Source of the DNA: CAYRXM01 sp964449465 | GTDB taxonomy: Bacteria > Chloroflexota > Anaerolineae > JAFGEY01 | Assembly (NCBI GenBank): GCA_964449465.1 | Contig: CAYVBK010000008.1 | Coordinates: forward strand, 62,001 to 126,000 | Direction: 5' to 3' | DNA: 64,000 nucleotides | Shown here: in pieces, positions 1-7,616 of the stretch | How positions within the stretch are numbered: position 1 is the stretch's first letter | How the letters are laid out: every line of letters starts with the position of its first letter | The notes under the pieces: model-generated | What the model was told of the DNA's origin: nothing | Database searches by the model: none | Seen by the model: only the letters and a program-made list of their open reading frames with translations | Made by a program: the position numbers and the translations under genes

Positions 1-1196
1 CCCACCAACCCGGTCTCGGCGGCCACATTGAGATAATAATTGTGTGCATGCCCCAGAGCCAAAGGCCACTTGGGCAGGGCATAGGCGGGATAAACCGTCT
101 GATAATTGCCAAAGCCCACGCCCAACCACAGGTGATCGCCCCACATATCTTGAGCGGCCTGCCAGTGAGCCAGTCGTTCCAGCACGGCATAGTTTTCATC
201 ATTGATCTCGACCGCACGCACATCGCGGATGGTGGTCAGCGGCAAAAAGCCGGTCAGCCTTTGAGTGATGGCCGGCGGGATCAATTGCAGGCTGCCCAGC
301 AGCCCCAGGATGGCGATCAAAATGACAGCGGCAGCAAAGAGCAGGGCCGCTTTTTTACTGCGCGCCATATTGACAGCAGCAAACGCCGCGCCAAAAGCCA
401 GCCACCCGCCGCGCGACCAGCTCATCCCCAGCCCTGCTGCCATCGTCGCCAGACTGAGGGGAGGTAGAACCGGCGTTTCTCTGCTGAGCGGCCACCCGTT
501 CAAGGTCAAGGCCCAGGCCAGCGGAATGAGCAGCCCCAAATAGCCGGCGAACGGGTTGGGCTGCTCAAATGAGCCATAGGCACGCATAAAACGACCCATT
601 AAGACAAAAGAATCCGGCCCGGAGCGGGCAAGAAACTGATAGATGCCCACCCCAGCCTGAGCCGCGCCGGCCAGCAGCAGGCAACTCACCAAAGTGCGCT
701 CTTGGGCCGGCGACAGGGTGTTGTGGATCATGGTGATCACGGCCAACATCTCGACCCATTTCGCCAGTTCTTTGGCCCACAGAGGCAGCGATACCACATT
801 CCACACCGAAAGCAACGCCGCACCAATAAACAGGCTCAGCGGCAGGGTCAGCGGCGGCCAGGCCCAATGCGTATCGCGCCGCGCCACTCGCTGAGCCAGC
901 CAGGCCAGCAGCATCAACCCCAACAGCCCTTCGGTGGCCCCCACCGTAATGCCGCCCAGGTCCACCTCGCGCCACGAACCAAACGGAATGGTAAAGGCGA
1001 TCAGATACAACGCCAAATGAGGGCGGATCAGGATCAACACCCCCACCACCATAGCCAGCAAAGCCACAGCCAGCCAGGTCAAGGGCAAGAAGGCCAGGGC
1101 CAGGCCGCCGACAATGATGGCAGCACACAGTGCAACGCCTGACCAGGTCGGCGCGCGCCTATGCTCGCCCCACATCCGCCCGACAGATGCGATCAC
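1..1196 (-). CDS. O-antigen ligase/polymerase-like membrane protein (3' end beyond window)
   Basis: Reading the minus strand gives one open frame from a GTG at 1196 to the left edge, about 398 codons, with no stop inside the window. It encodes a polytopic membrane protein with many hydrophobic segments. The middle has the pattern seen in Wzy/WaaL-type O-antigen ligases: a segment with GSFEQPNPFAGYLG, then SWSRGGWLAFG, and a late loop ending in LGHAHNYYLNVAAETGLVG. The GTG overlaps the stop of the upstream epimerase gene (GTGA), which suggests translational coupling. An in-frame ATG at 1175 is an alternative start. The family joins or polymerises lipid-linked glycans at the outer face of the membrane. 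With the adjacent sugar-nucleotide enzyme this points to surface polysaccharide synthesis. The exact substrate cannot be told. Confidence 0.82.
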   Translation of the reverse strand, partial: MIASVGRMWGEHRRAPTWSGVALCAAIIVGGLALAFLPLTWLAVALLAMVVGVLILIRPHLALYLIAFTIPFGSWREVDLGGITVGATEGLLGLMLLAWLAQRVARRDTHWAWPPLTLPLSLFIGAALLSVWNVVSLPLWAKELAKWVEMLAVITMIHNTLSPAQERTLVSCLLLAGAAQAGVGIYQFLARSGPDSFVLMGRFMRAYGSFEQPNPFAGYLGLLIPLAWALTLNGWPLSRETPVLPPLSLATMAAGLGMSWSRGGWLAFGAAFAAVNMARSKKAALLFAAAVILIAILGLLGSLQLIPPAITQRLTGFLPLTTIRDVRAVEINDENYAVLERLAHWQAAQDMWGDHLWLGVGFGNYQTVYPAYALPKWPLALGHAHNYYLNVAAETGLV

Positions 1197-2149
1197 CGCG
1201 CCTGCACCCTGTCGGCAAAAAAGGCGATGGTGCGGGTCAACCCTTCGCACACCCCAATGCGCGGCTGCCAGCCCAAAAGCCGTTGCGCCTTGCCGATGTC
1301 TGGCCGACGGATTTTGGGATCGTCCTCCACCCGCGCGCTGAGCGAACTGCGGTCAATGAACTGAATGCCCGCCGGGTTGTGAACCAGCTCGTTGACCATC
1401 TCGGCAAACTGGCGAATGGTGTATTCTTCCGGGTTGCCCAGATTGACCGGCTCGGCCTCGTCCGACATGAGCAGGCGCACCAGCCCATCCACCAGGTCGT
1501 CCACATAGCAAAAAGAGCGGGTCTGCAAGCCATCGCCATAGACGGTGAGTGGCTGGCCGAGCAAAGCCTGCTTGACAAAATTCGGCACCACCCGCCCATC
1601 GTCCAGACGCATGCGGGGGCCATAGGTATTAAAGATGCGGGCAATGTGTGTCGGCACGCCATGATAGCGATGATAGGCCATCGTCATCGCTTCGGCGAAC
1701 CGCTTGCTCTCGTCGTAAACGCCGCGCGGCCCCACCGGGTTGACATGCCCCCAATAACTTTCGGGCTGTGGGTGGATTTGTGGATCGCCATACACCTCGG
1801 ATGTCGAAGCCAGCAAGAACCGCGCCCCTTTTTCTTTGGCCAACCCCAATGTTTTGTGCGTCCCCAGGGCACCCACTTTGAGGGTTTGAATCGGCTTTTC
1901 CAGATAATCCACCGGGCTAGGCAGCGAAGCCAGATGCAACACCGCGTCGAGCGGCCCTGGCACATAGATGTAATCGGTCACATCATGCTTGATGAATTTG
2001 AAACGCTCGTGTCCGGCCAGGTGGGCGATGTTGTCAATGCTGCCCGTGCTGAGGTTGTCCATCGCAATCACCTCGTAGCCGTCAGCCAGGAGGTGATCGC
2101 ACAGGTGCGAGCCGATAAATCCGGCCCCGCCGGTAATGAGGATGCGCAT
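1193..2149 (-). CDS. NAD-dependent epimerase, UDP-glucuronate decarboxylase-like
   Basis: A 318-residue short-chain dehydrogenase/reductase of the extended type. The N-terminus has the NAD-binding GGAGFIG motif (residues 7-13). The catalytic site shows S115/T116 and the YxxxK motif Y145-D-E-S-K149. The context VNPVGPRGVYDESKRFAE is typical of UDP-glucuronate decarboxylase (UXS), which makes UDP-xylose. dTDP-glucose dehydratase or another epimerase remains possible. The start ATG at 2149 has GGAG just upstream and places the Rossmann motif at the very N-terminus. A longer frame from 2209 would begin upstream of the promoter -10 and is rejected. The gene is followed directly, with overlap, by the O-antigen ligase-like gene, so it likely supplies a sugar nucleotide for the same glycan. 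Confidence 0.85.
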   Translation of the reverse strand: MRILITGGAGFIGSHLCDHLLADGYEVIAMDNLSTGSIDNIAHLAGHERFKFIKHDVTDYIYVPGPLDAVLHLASLPSPVDYLEKPIQTLKVGALGTHKTLGLAKEKGARFLLASTSEVYGDPQIHPQPESYWGHVNPVGPRGVYDESKRFAEAMTMAYHRYHGVPTHIARIFNTYGPRMRLDDGRVVPNFVKQALLGQPLTVYGDGLQTRSFCYVDDLVDGLVRLLMSDEAEPVNLGNPEEYTIRQFAEMVNELVHNPAGIQFIDRSSLSARVEDDPKIRRPDIGKAQRLLGWQPRIGVCEGLTRTIAFFADRVQAR

Positions 2150-2180
2150 ACGGTCTCCTTGAATGGTAATTTTGCACCCT

Positions 2181-2209
2181 AGTATACAACAAAGCATTGA
2201 GAGGGACAA
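2181..2209 (-). promoter_or_regulatory. Sigma70-type promoter for the epimerase operon
   Basis: On the minus strand, TTGTCC (2209-2204) and TATACT (2186-2181) are separated by 17 nt. The -10 lies about 30 nt upstream of the epimerase ATG. It is divergent from the promoter for the secreted peptidase. Confidence 0.65.
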
Positions 2210-2228
2210 ATAAACCCAATGTCGCGAG

Positions 2229-2258
2229 TTGTCTTGATTTTGTTTGTTATGGTATAAT
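2229..2258 (+). promoter_or_regulatory. Sigma70-type promoter for the secreted peptidase
   Basis: TTGTCT (2229-2234), an 18-nt spacer and a perfect TATAAT (2253-2258). The peptidase ATG is 28 nt downstream of the -10. Confidence 0.6.
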
Positions 2259-2286
2259 TTCTCTAACCAATTGGGAAGGTGGAAAA

Positions 2287-3594
2287 ATGAGTCTGAGACG
2301 GCTGAGGCGACATCTAGAGATAGGGCTGATTTTACTGCTGAGTCTGGGCATGCATATCAGCACAGCGGCGGCGCAGCAGGGCATCATTGTGTTGCTGGAT
2401 GAACACACTCACACATTTAGCGAATCTATGACCTTTCGCCTGAGCGTGCAGAGCGATGCGGCAATTCAGGCCATCCGGCTGTTCTATCGCGTCTCAGGGC
2501 AAACTTCGGCGCAGCGGATCGATCTGTCGTTCGATGCCCATACTCAAGTAGAGGTTGAGCATGTGGAGGACATGCACGACGAGATCAACTGGCAGCCGCC
2601 GATGATTGAAATCACATACTGGTGGGTGATCGAGGACGCGGCCGGCCGCAGGCTCAAAACCGATCCGATAGAGTTTGCCTATCAAGACACCCGCTATACC
2701 TGGCAGGTCTTGAAGAACGAATGGGTCAGCCTGTACTGGCACGATCAGGCGGCAGATTGGGGACAGATGTACTTGGACCTTGCCGCTCAGGCCGCAGCCG
2801 ATCTTCAGCAAGAATTTGGTGTGCATGCGCCCGATCCCGTCATCATCGTGATTTACAACTCGCACGAAGAGCTGATGTCGGTGCTGCGCGAAGCCAGCGC
2901 CGAGTGGACCGGCGCCGTAACTTTTGGCCGGTCGGGGTGCATTGCCATTGGCCTGGGCAACCCGAGTTGGATGAAGCGGGTGATTCCTCACGAACTAACC
3001 CATGCGGTGTTGTACATGATCACCCAGCCGCCTTTTGGTGACATTCCGCGCTGGCTACATGAAGGACTGGCTATGCGTAGCGAGGGAGGAATGAGCGCAG
3101 AGGAACAACGCACTCTGGCTGCGGCGATCAAAAATAACACCCTGATCTCGCTGCGCACCCTGAACAGCCCCTTTGCCGACGACCGCGAACGCGCCATCCT
3201 CTCGTATGCCGAGAGCAACAGCCTGATTGATTTTATCGTCCGGGAATATGGCACACACAAGCTGGGCGAGTTGATTAAAGTGTTTGCCCAAGGAGCGCAC
3301 TATGATGATGCGCTCAATCAGGTTTTCGGCGTTGATATGGATGGCCTTGAAGACGAATGGCGAGCCTCTATTGGCGCGCCGCCTCGCTCGACAGCCGGGC
3401 AGGCCACTGCCACGCCCCAAGTTACAGCGACCCATCCGTCCACCCGTGATCCTGTCAGCACCCCCGCTCCGGCAGCAACGGCGACAGCAGCGGCCTCGTC
3501 GCCGTCATTCCCTTGCACCCCGTGTATATGTCCGACCCCGGTAGTCATACTGGGTGTGCTGTTTATCCTGTTCCGCACTCGCTCGCCGAGATAA
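2287..3594 (+). CDS. Secreted zinc metallopeptidase (peptidase MA-like, HELTH)
   Basis: 435 residues. The N-terminus is a signal peptide (basic MSLRRLRRHL, hydrophobic core, cleavage expected near AAAQQ at about residue 30). After a beta-rich domain comes a gluzincin core: H235-E-L-T-H239 supplies two zinc ligands and the catalytic Glu, and WLHEG gives the probable third ligand E259. A Pro/Thr/Ala-rich linker (about 355-405) leads to a Cys-containing segment and a C-terminal hydrophobic stretch followed by Arg/Ser residues, so the protein is probably exported and tethered by a C-terminal membrane segment. The ATG at 2287 has GGAAGGTGG upstream, and the promoter at 2229-2258 rules out a start at 2197. 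The protein substrate is unknown. Confidence 0.82.
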   Translation: MSLRRLRRHLEIGLILLLSLGMHISTAAAQQGIIVLLDEHTHTFSESMTFRLSVQSDAAIQAIRLFYRVSGQTSAQRIDLSFDAHTQVEVEHVEDMHDEINWQPPMIEITYWWVIEDAAGRRLKTDPIEFAYQDTRYTWQVLKNEWVSLYWHDQAADWGQMYLDLAAQAAADLQQEFGVHAPDPVIIVIYNSHEELMSVLREASAEWTGAVTFGRSGCIAIGLGNPSWMKRVIPHELTHAVLYMITQPPFGDIPRWLHEGLAMRSEGGMSAEEQRTLAAAIKNNTLISLRTLNSPFADDRERAILSYAESNSLIDFIVREYGTHKLGELIKVFAQGAHYDDALNQVFGVDMDGLEDEWRASIGAPPRSTAGQATATPQVTATHPSTRDPVSTPAPAATATAAASSPSFPCTPCICPTPVVILGVLFILFRTRSPR

Positions 3595-3597
3595 AGA

Positions 3598-3626
3598 TTG
3601 AGTCATTTGAAAACTTGTGGTATAAT
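3598..3626 (+). promoter_or_regulatory. Sigma70-type promoter for the Roadblock/LC7 gene
   Basis: TTGAGT (3598-3603), a 17-nt spacer and a perfect TATAAT (3621-3626), followed by a leader of about 155 nt before the gene at 3789. The long leader shows no clear structure. Confidence 0.6.
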
Positions 3627-3788
3627 CTATACATCCACTTGACAACTTGTCTTACCTGTAGTAAGCTATCGGCAGATTGGATATCTTTTTGACTGTCAGA
3701 ACATCCCAGCTCTGCACAAATTGTCTGGCCTGATGGTCAAAATCGCGCTGATTTGGTTAACCGTTTTTACAATAAAGGAGTTCTAACC

Positions 3789-4160
3789 ATGACAAAAACA
3801 CGTACCGAACAGATGATTTCCGAGTTGCGCGACTTGCAGGTTAGCACGCCAGACATTGAAGCCTCGGCTGTAGTGAGTGTGGACGGGTTGATCATGGCAT
3901 CTTCGCTGCCGGCCGGCATCGAGGAAGACCGTGTCTCGGCCATGTCAGCTGCTATGCTCAGCCTGGGCGAGCGGATTGCCGGTGAGTTGGGACGTGGCTA
4001 TCTGGAACAGGTATACATCAAGGGTGAAAACGGCTATGTGGTTCTGATGAGTGTGGGTGAAGAAGCCTGCTTGACCGTTCTGGCACGAAAGCAGGCCAAG
4101 TTGGGCCTGATCTTTTTGGATATGCGCCGAACCGTGGATCAGTTGGTCAAAATCGTCTAG
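3789..4160 (+). CDS. Roadblock/LC7 domain protein (MglB-like fold)
   Basis: 123 residues, the length of a single Roadblock/LC7 domain. An N-terminal helix is followed by the characteristic strand ASAVVSVDGLIMASSLP, a central helix with MSAAMLSLGERIAGEL, and strands YVVLMSVGEEACLTVLA. In bacteria such proteins dimerise and can serve as GTPase-activating partners of MglA-like Ras GTPases. The ATG at 3789 follows a good AAAGGAG at 3774-3780. It is upstream of a V4R-domain gene and a receiver-domain gene on the same strand, so a role in signalling is inferred. No GTPase gene is nearby. The closest is at 54535, within another LC7 module. Confidence 0.85.
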   Translation: MTKTRTEQMISELRDLQVSTPDIEASAVVSVDGLIMASSLPAGIEEDRVSAMSAAMLSLGERIAGELGRGYLEQVYIKGENGYVVLMSVGEEACLTVLARKQAKLGLIFLDMRRTVDQLVKIV

Positions 4161-4249
4161 TCGCCGCCCTATGCGACTGCTGAGAACAGAATGTCTGAAA
4201 AGATCGTCGTCTGAATGGCCCTGCCAGTCTGCGTCAGGAGGAAGCAAAC

Positions 4250-4879
4250 GTGACTATACCAGCAAGTGGGTTTCATTACCCTAATATGATAGCAAGAATT
4301 TACCTGGATGTTTTGGAAGATATTATGGGCAAGAACGGCCTCAACTCGGTTTTGCACAAAGCAGGACTGGAGCGGCTGATTGACAACTATCCACCCAAGG
4401 ACTTGAAAAGAGAGTTTGATTTTGCCGATTTCTCGATGCTCAATCAAGCTCTGGACGATACCTATGGGCCGCGCGGCGGGCGCGTCTTTGCCTTGCGCGG
4501 TGGCAAGGCCGCTGTCAATGCCGGGTTGGAGGCGTTTGGCGCGGCGGTAGGGTTGGGCGGCCTGGCAATGCGCGTATTGCCGCTGGAAGTCAAGCTCAAG
4601 ATCGGTCTGCCGGGTATGGCCAAAATTTTTACTCAATTCAGCGATCAGACCAGCCGGGTTGAAGAAAAAGAAGATCGCTTTGTGTATACCATCGAGCGAT
4701 GCCCGGTTTGTTGGGGGCGCCAGGCCGACCGACCGATCTGCCATGGCGCGGTAGGATTGCTGCAAGGCGGCGTGCATTGGGTCAGTGGCGGCAAAGATTT
4801 CAAAGTGGTGCAAACGCGATGCCATGCTATGAGCCATGAGGATTGCGCCTTTGATATTTTCAAAGAACCACTGAACTGA
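4250..4879 (+). CDS. V4R (4-vinyl reductase-type) domain protein
   Basis: 209 residues. The C-terminal half carries a V4R-type small-molecule-binding domain: C151-P-V-C154, C164-H, then C191-H and H-E-D-C199-A-F-D. The N-terminal half is helical with a glycine-rich stretch (about 84-105). V4R domains occur in bacteriochlorophyll 4-vinyl reductase and in regulators sensing hydrophobic ligands. The Cys/His set could bind a metal. There is no fused output domain. The gene sits between a Roadblock/LC7 gene and a receiver gene, so it is more likely a sensory component than a pigment enzyme, and there is no photosynthesis gene in the window. A GAGGAAG site precedes the ATG. Confidence 0.75.
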   Translation: MTIPASGFHYPNMIARIYLDVLEDIMGKNGLNSVLHKAGLERLIDNYPPKDLKREFDFADFSMLNQALDDTYGPRGGRVFALRGGKAAVNAGLEAFGAAVGLGGLAMRVLPLEVKLKIGLPGMAKIFTQFSDQTSRVEEKEDRFVYTIERCPVCWGRQADRPICHGAVGLLQGGVHWVSGGKDFKVVQTRCHAMSHEDCAFDIFKEPLN

Positions 4880-5118
4880 CGCGATCCGATATCGCCTATC
4901 CCGCAAAATTTTTGCCCGGCCAAAGCCCATCACTGGCGATACAGTCCATCGCCTGGGCAATCACTTTCGGGACGGCAAATTCCTGTTCAGTTCTGATTCG
5001 TTTGGGACAGGACAGCAGGTTTTATCTTGAGGATGACGAGGCCGGGCCGTCATAGATGGGGTGAATTAGGGCTTGACTCGGGGCCGGCGCGTCGCCATCC
5101 TATGCGCAGGGGGGACTC

Positions 5119-5997
5119 ATGACCAAACAGGATAGCATCCTTATTGTAGAAGACGATCCGGACACTGCCGACATGCTCCGGGCTTATTTTGAAGCTCAGG
5201 GATACGAGATTTTGACCGCCGCCTGGGGGAATGATGCCATTCAGATCTGTCAGACACAGGTGCCAGATCTGATCATCCAGGACATTCGACTGCCAGACAT
5301 TGATGGATACCAGGTGGTCAGCGAATTGCGCAAAAACTTGCGCACCAGCAAAGTGCCGATCATCTTTTTGACCGAGAAAAAGGCCCGGTCGGACAAGATT
5401 AACGGCCTCAAGTTGGGCGCAGTAGATTATATTACCAAGCCCTTTGACATGCAGGAACTGCGTTTGCGCGTGCGCAATGCTCTGCGCCGTGCCAGTTACT
5501 CTAGCCTGGTGAATCCGATTACCGGCTTGCCCGGCATGGAATTGACCGAGGAAAAGATACAAAAGCTGTTGGGAACGAATAACTGGGCTGTTTTGTACAT
5601 TTCTATTTCCGATTTGGGGCCGTTTAATGAGGCCTATGGGTTTGTGGCCGGCGACGATGTGTTGCGTGCCGTTGGGCTGATTGTCAGCAATGTGATCAAC
5701 GAGTTTGGCTCGCCCGAAGATTTTGTCGGACATGTCAACAAGGCCGATTTTGTCTTGATCACCCAGGAAGACAAGGCCCAAGACCTGCATGCCAAACTGG
5801 TGACGCGACTGGATCGAGCCTTTAATTATTTTTACCCGATCAAGGACCTCGAGTCGGGGAAAATGATTGCCCCGATGAAGGCCGAGATCGGAATGGCGCT
5901 GCCCTCCAGCGGCACATTTGAGCAGCCCAAAGACTTGCTCAACGCCGCAATGCGGGCGCGGCGGCAGGTTGCTTCGACCCACGTTAAGAGTTCTTGA
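5119..5997 (+). CDS. Response regulator with degenerate GGDEF-like domain
   Basis: 292 residues. Residues 1-125 are a receiver domain: acidic pocket E11-D12-D13, phosphoacceptor D55 (IIQDIRLPD), T/S position in FLTEKK, and K in YITKPF. Residues about 140-285 resemble a GGDEF fold (NPITGLPG, ISDLGPFNEAYGF, then DDVLRAVG) but the GGDEF signature reads NKADF, so diguanylate cyclase activity is unlikely. It may bind a nucleotide or act through interaction. It is the last gene before a clear terminator (6018-6044). A GGGGG run with the ATG at 5119 serves as ribosome site. Confidence 0.82.
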   Translation: MTKQDSILIVEDDPDTADMLRAYFEAQGYEILTAAWGNDAIQICQTQVPDLIIQDIRLPDIDGYQVVSELRKNLRTSKVPIIFLTEKKARSDKINGLKLGAVDYITKPFDMQELRLRVRNALRRASYSSLVNPITGLPGMELTEEKIQKLLGTNNWAVLYISISDLGPFNEAYGFVAGDDVLRAVGLIVSNVINEFGSPEDFVGHVNKADFVLITQEDKAQDLHAKLVTRLDRAFNYFYPIKDLESGKMIAPMKAEIGMALPSSGTFEQPKDLLNAAMRARRQVASTHVKSS

Positions 5998-6017
5998 TCA
6001 TAGAGACTGATTTGCAG

Positions 6018-6044
6018 ACGCCTGGTTGATGCCAGGCGTTTTTT
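6018..6044 (+). terminator. Rho-independent terminator after the response regulator
   Basis: Stem ACGCCTGG (6018-6025) pairs with CCAGGCGT (6032-6039) across a 6-nt loop, followed by a T run to 6044. It separates the signalling genes from the translin gene, whose ATG is only 20 nt further on. Confidence 0.85.
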
Positions 6045-6063
6045 GTACCCCGAAAAGGAGCCT

Positions 6064-6756
6064 ATGGATAATTTATCGCCGATTATTGACCACATTCGCA
6101 CTCAACTCGAAGTGCGCAGCGATGCACGAGATCGCGCCATTCGCCGTTCCAGGGAATTGATCCGCTATTGCGCCGACAGCATCCGGGCCATGCATCGCGG
6201 CGAGTTTGAGCGAGCGCAGGATTTGCTTGGCACAGCTCGCCAGGCGGCCTGTCAAATGGTGAGCGATGTGTGGGATTATCCTGATGTATTTTATGCCGGC
6301 TATACTCAGGACGCGCTCAAAGAATTGGTCGAGGCGCGGGCTGTGTATGCCATGTTGCATCATGAGCCGATCCCTGCGCCCGACGAACTTGGTGTGGCCG
6401 TAGATTATCCGGCCTACCTCAAGGGCCTGGTCGAGGCGGCCAGCGAGATGCGCCGGGCCATCCTGGACATTATTCGCCGCGGCGACCTGGAACGGGGCGA
6501 ACAGCTCTTGGATGATATGGAAGAAGTGTACGCGGCCATGATCACCATTGACTTTCCTGATGCAGTGACCGGCGGCTTGCGTCATGCCACCGATGCACTG
6601 CGCGCTGTGTTGGAACGCACGCGGGGCGACCTGACTGTGACCAAACAGCAGGAGCGGCTGCGATATGCACTGACGCACTTTGATGCACTAACGCATTTGA
6701 GCATTGCTGATGCGCCGGCATGCGGCAAGGCACAGGTGGACGATGAGCAGGGGTAA
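6064..6756 (+). CDS. Translin-family protein
   Basis: 230 residues, almost entirely helical, matching the length of translin/TRAX proteins. Recognisable family features are the N-terminal helix with RSRELIRYCADSIRAMHRGE, the phrase A-x-x-LL in AQDLLGTA, the DYPAYLKGLVEAASEMRRA segment, and the C-terminal DFPDAVTGGLRHATDALR stretch. Translins bind RNA or single-stranded DNA, and TRAX-type members are RNases. Acidic residues suitable for metal binding are present (E121, E125 region), but I cannot assign activity. AAAGGAG precedes the ATG at 6064. The 3' end overlaps the Cas4-like N-half gene by 14 bp, which makes a shared nucleic-acid-processing function plausible. Confidence 0.75.
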   Translation: MDNLSPIIDHIRTQLEVRSDARDRAIRRSRELIRYCADSIRAMHRGEFERAQDLLGTARQAACQMVSDVWDYPDVFYAGYTQDALKELVEARAVYAMLHHEPIPAPDELGVAVDYPAYLKGLVEAASEMRRAILDIIRRGDLERGEQLLDDMEEVYAAMITIDFPDAVTGGLRHATDALRAVLERTRGDLTVTKQQERLRYALTHFDALTHLSIADAPACGKAQVDDEQG

Positions 6757-6994
6757 ACGGCTCAATGCCAGTGAGGTAGGGCGATATGCGTTTTGCGCCC
6801 GGGCCTGGTGGTACGAGTTTGTCAAAAAGGTCGAGCCGCTGAACCTGGACGCACTGGATCGAGGCGCGCAGGAACATGAACATCACGGCTGGCAGGTGGA
6901 TGCCGCCCGCAACCTGCACCGCCTGGCCTGGGTGCTGCTGGGCGCGGCCGTGCTGTTTGGGGCGGTGTGGGGAATGACGGGGTTGTTTCAATGA
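6743..6994 (+). CDS. Membrane-anchored N-terminal half of a Cas4/Dna2-like nuclease
   Basis: 83 residues. Residues 7-26 carry the Cas4/RecB N-terminal signature, ending YAFCARAWWYEF, with C18 at the position of the first [4Fe-4S] cysteine. RGAQEHEHHGW corresponds to the Gly/His motif I region. Residues about 60-82 form one transmembrane segment. The rest of the nuclease is encoded by the next gene, whose ATG overlaps this stop (ATGA at 6991-6994). AGGTGG precedes the ATG at 6743. A frameshift mutation that split one gene is possible, but each half has its own membrane segment and start site, which favours a natural two-subunit arrangement. No CRISPR array or other cas gene is seen. Confidence 0.7.
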   Translation: MSRGKRLNASEVGRYAFCARAWWYEFVKKVEPLNLDALDRGAQEHEHHGWQVDAARNLHRLAWVLLGAAVLFGAVWGMTGLFQ

Positions 6995-7512
6995 GCCAGT
7001 TTCTGGCGGTCGGCATTGTTTTGTTGCTGATCAGCCTGGGACTGTTTGGAGCAGCGAGGCATGTTTACCGACAGTTGGGCATTCCAGCGGGACGGGTGAT
7101 CTATAGCGATACGCGCACGTGGCAGGAATGTCCCCGCCCACTGTATGCCCGCTCGGTGAACCTGGTTGGTAAACCCGACTATTTGGTCAAAAAGTGGAAT
7201 TATGTCATTCCGATTGAGGTCAAGACGTGCCATACTCCGTCGCAACCTTATCCAAGCCATGTGTTGCAACTGGCAGCCTATTGTCTGCTGGTCCAAGAGA
7301 CCTATAGCCGCCGCCCGCCTTATGGATTGATCCACTATCCCGATCATACCTTTTCGATTCCTTTTACGGCTGAACTGGAAAACACACTGCTGGATACGCT
7401 GGACTGGATGCGCGAAGACGCTCAAGCTGATACGGTCAGGCGCAATCACACGGATCCGGTGCGCTGTCGCTCGTGCGGATTTGCCGAGTATTGCGATCAA
7501 AATCTGACCTGA
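6991..7512 (+). CDS. Membrane-anchored catalytic half of a Cas4/Dna2-like PD-(D/E)xK nuclease
   Basis: 173 residues. Residues 4-22 are a transmembrane segment. The nuclease core follows: G60-K-P-D63 (motif II Asp), I-E76-V-K78 (motif III ExK) and Q93-L-A-A-Y97 (QxxxY). The C-terminus has three cysteines, C159-x2-C162-x5-C168, matching the last three ligands of a Cas4 [4Fe-4S] cluster. The first ligand would come from C18 of the preceding protein. Cas4/Dna2-type enzymes are 5'-exonucleases or flap nucleases on single-stranded DNA. The 4-bp overlap with the upstream gene points to reinitiation and equal dosage. The position after a translin gene is unusual and unexplained. Confidence 0.78.
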   Translation: MSQFLAVGIVLLLISLGLFGAARHVYRQLGIPAGRVIYSDTRTWQECPRPLYARSVNLVGKPDYLVKKWNYVIPIEVKTCHTPSQPYPSHVLQLAAYCLLVQETYSRRPPYGLIHYPDHTFSIPFTAELENTLLDTLDWMREDAQADTVRRNHTDPVRCRSCGFAEYCDQNLT

Positions 7513-7518
7513 GCCTGC

Positions 7519-7547
7519 TTGTCACTGCGTCTTATCTGCGATATAAT
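7519..7547 (+). promoter_or_regulatory. Strong sigma70-type promoter for the HtrA-like gene
   Basis: TTGTCA (7519-7524), a 17-nt spacer and TATAAT (7542-7547), about 70 nt upstream of the ATG at 7617. Confidence 0.7.
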
Positions 7548-7616
7548 AGAGATTGAGGCTTTGGGTGTCTGTACCTGATTCTTGCTCATTTGTGTAATCC
7601 GTTCAAAGGGACAAGT

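Noticed and set aside
565..1128. Minus-strand open frame of 187 codons
   Set aside because: It is in a different frame of the same strand as the O-antigen ligase-like gene, is Gly/Ala/Arg-rich and has no membrane pattern. The membrane-protein frame is the real one.
4250..4879. Bacteriochlorophyll 4-vinyl reductase
   Set aside because: Only the V4R domain is shared. No photosynthesis gene is present and the neighbours are signalling genes.
6743..7512. CRISPR-Cas locus
   Set aside because: A Cas4-like nuclease is present but there are no repeat-spacer arrays or other cas genes in the window, so this is not called a CRISPR locus.
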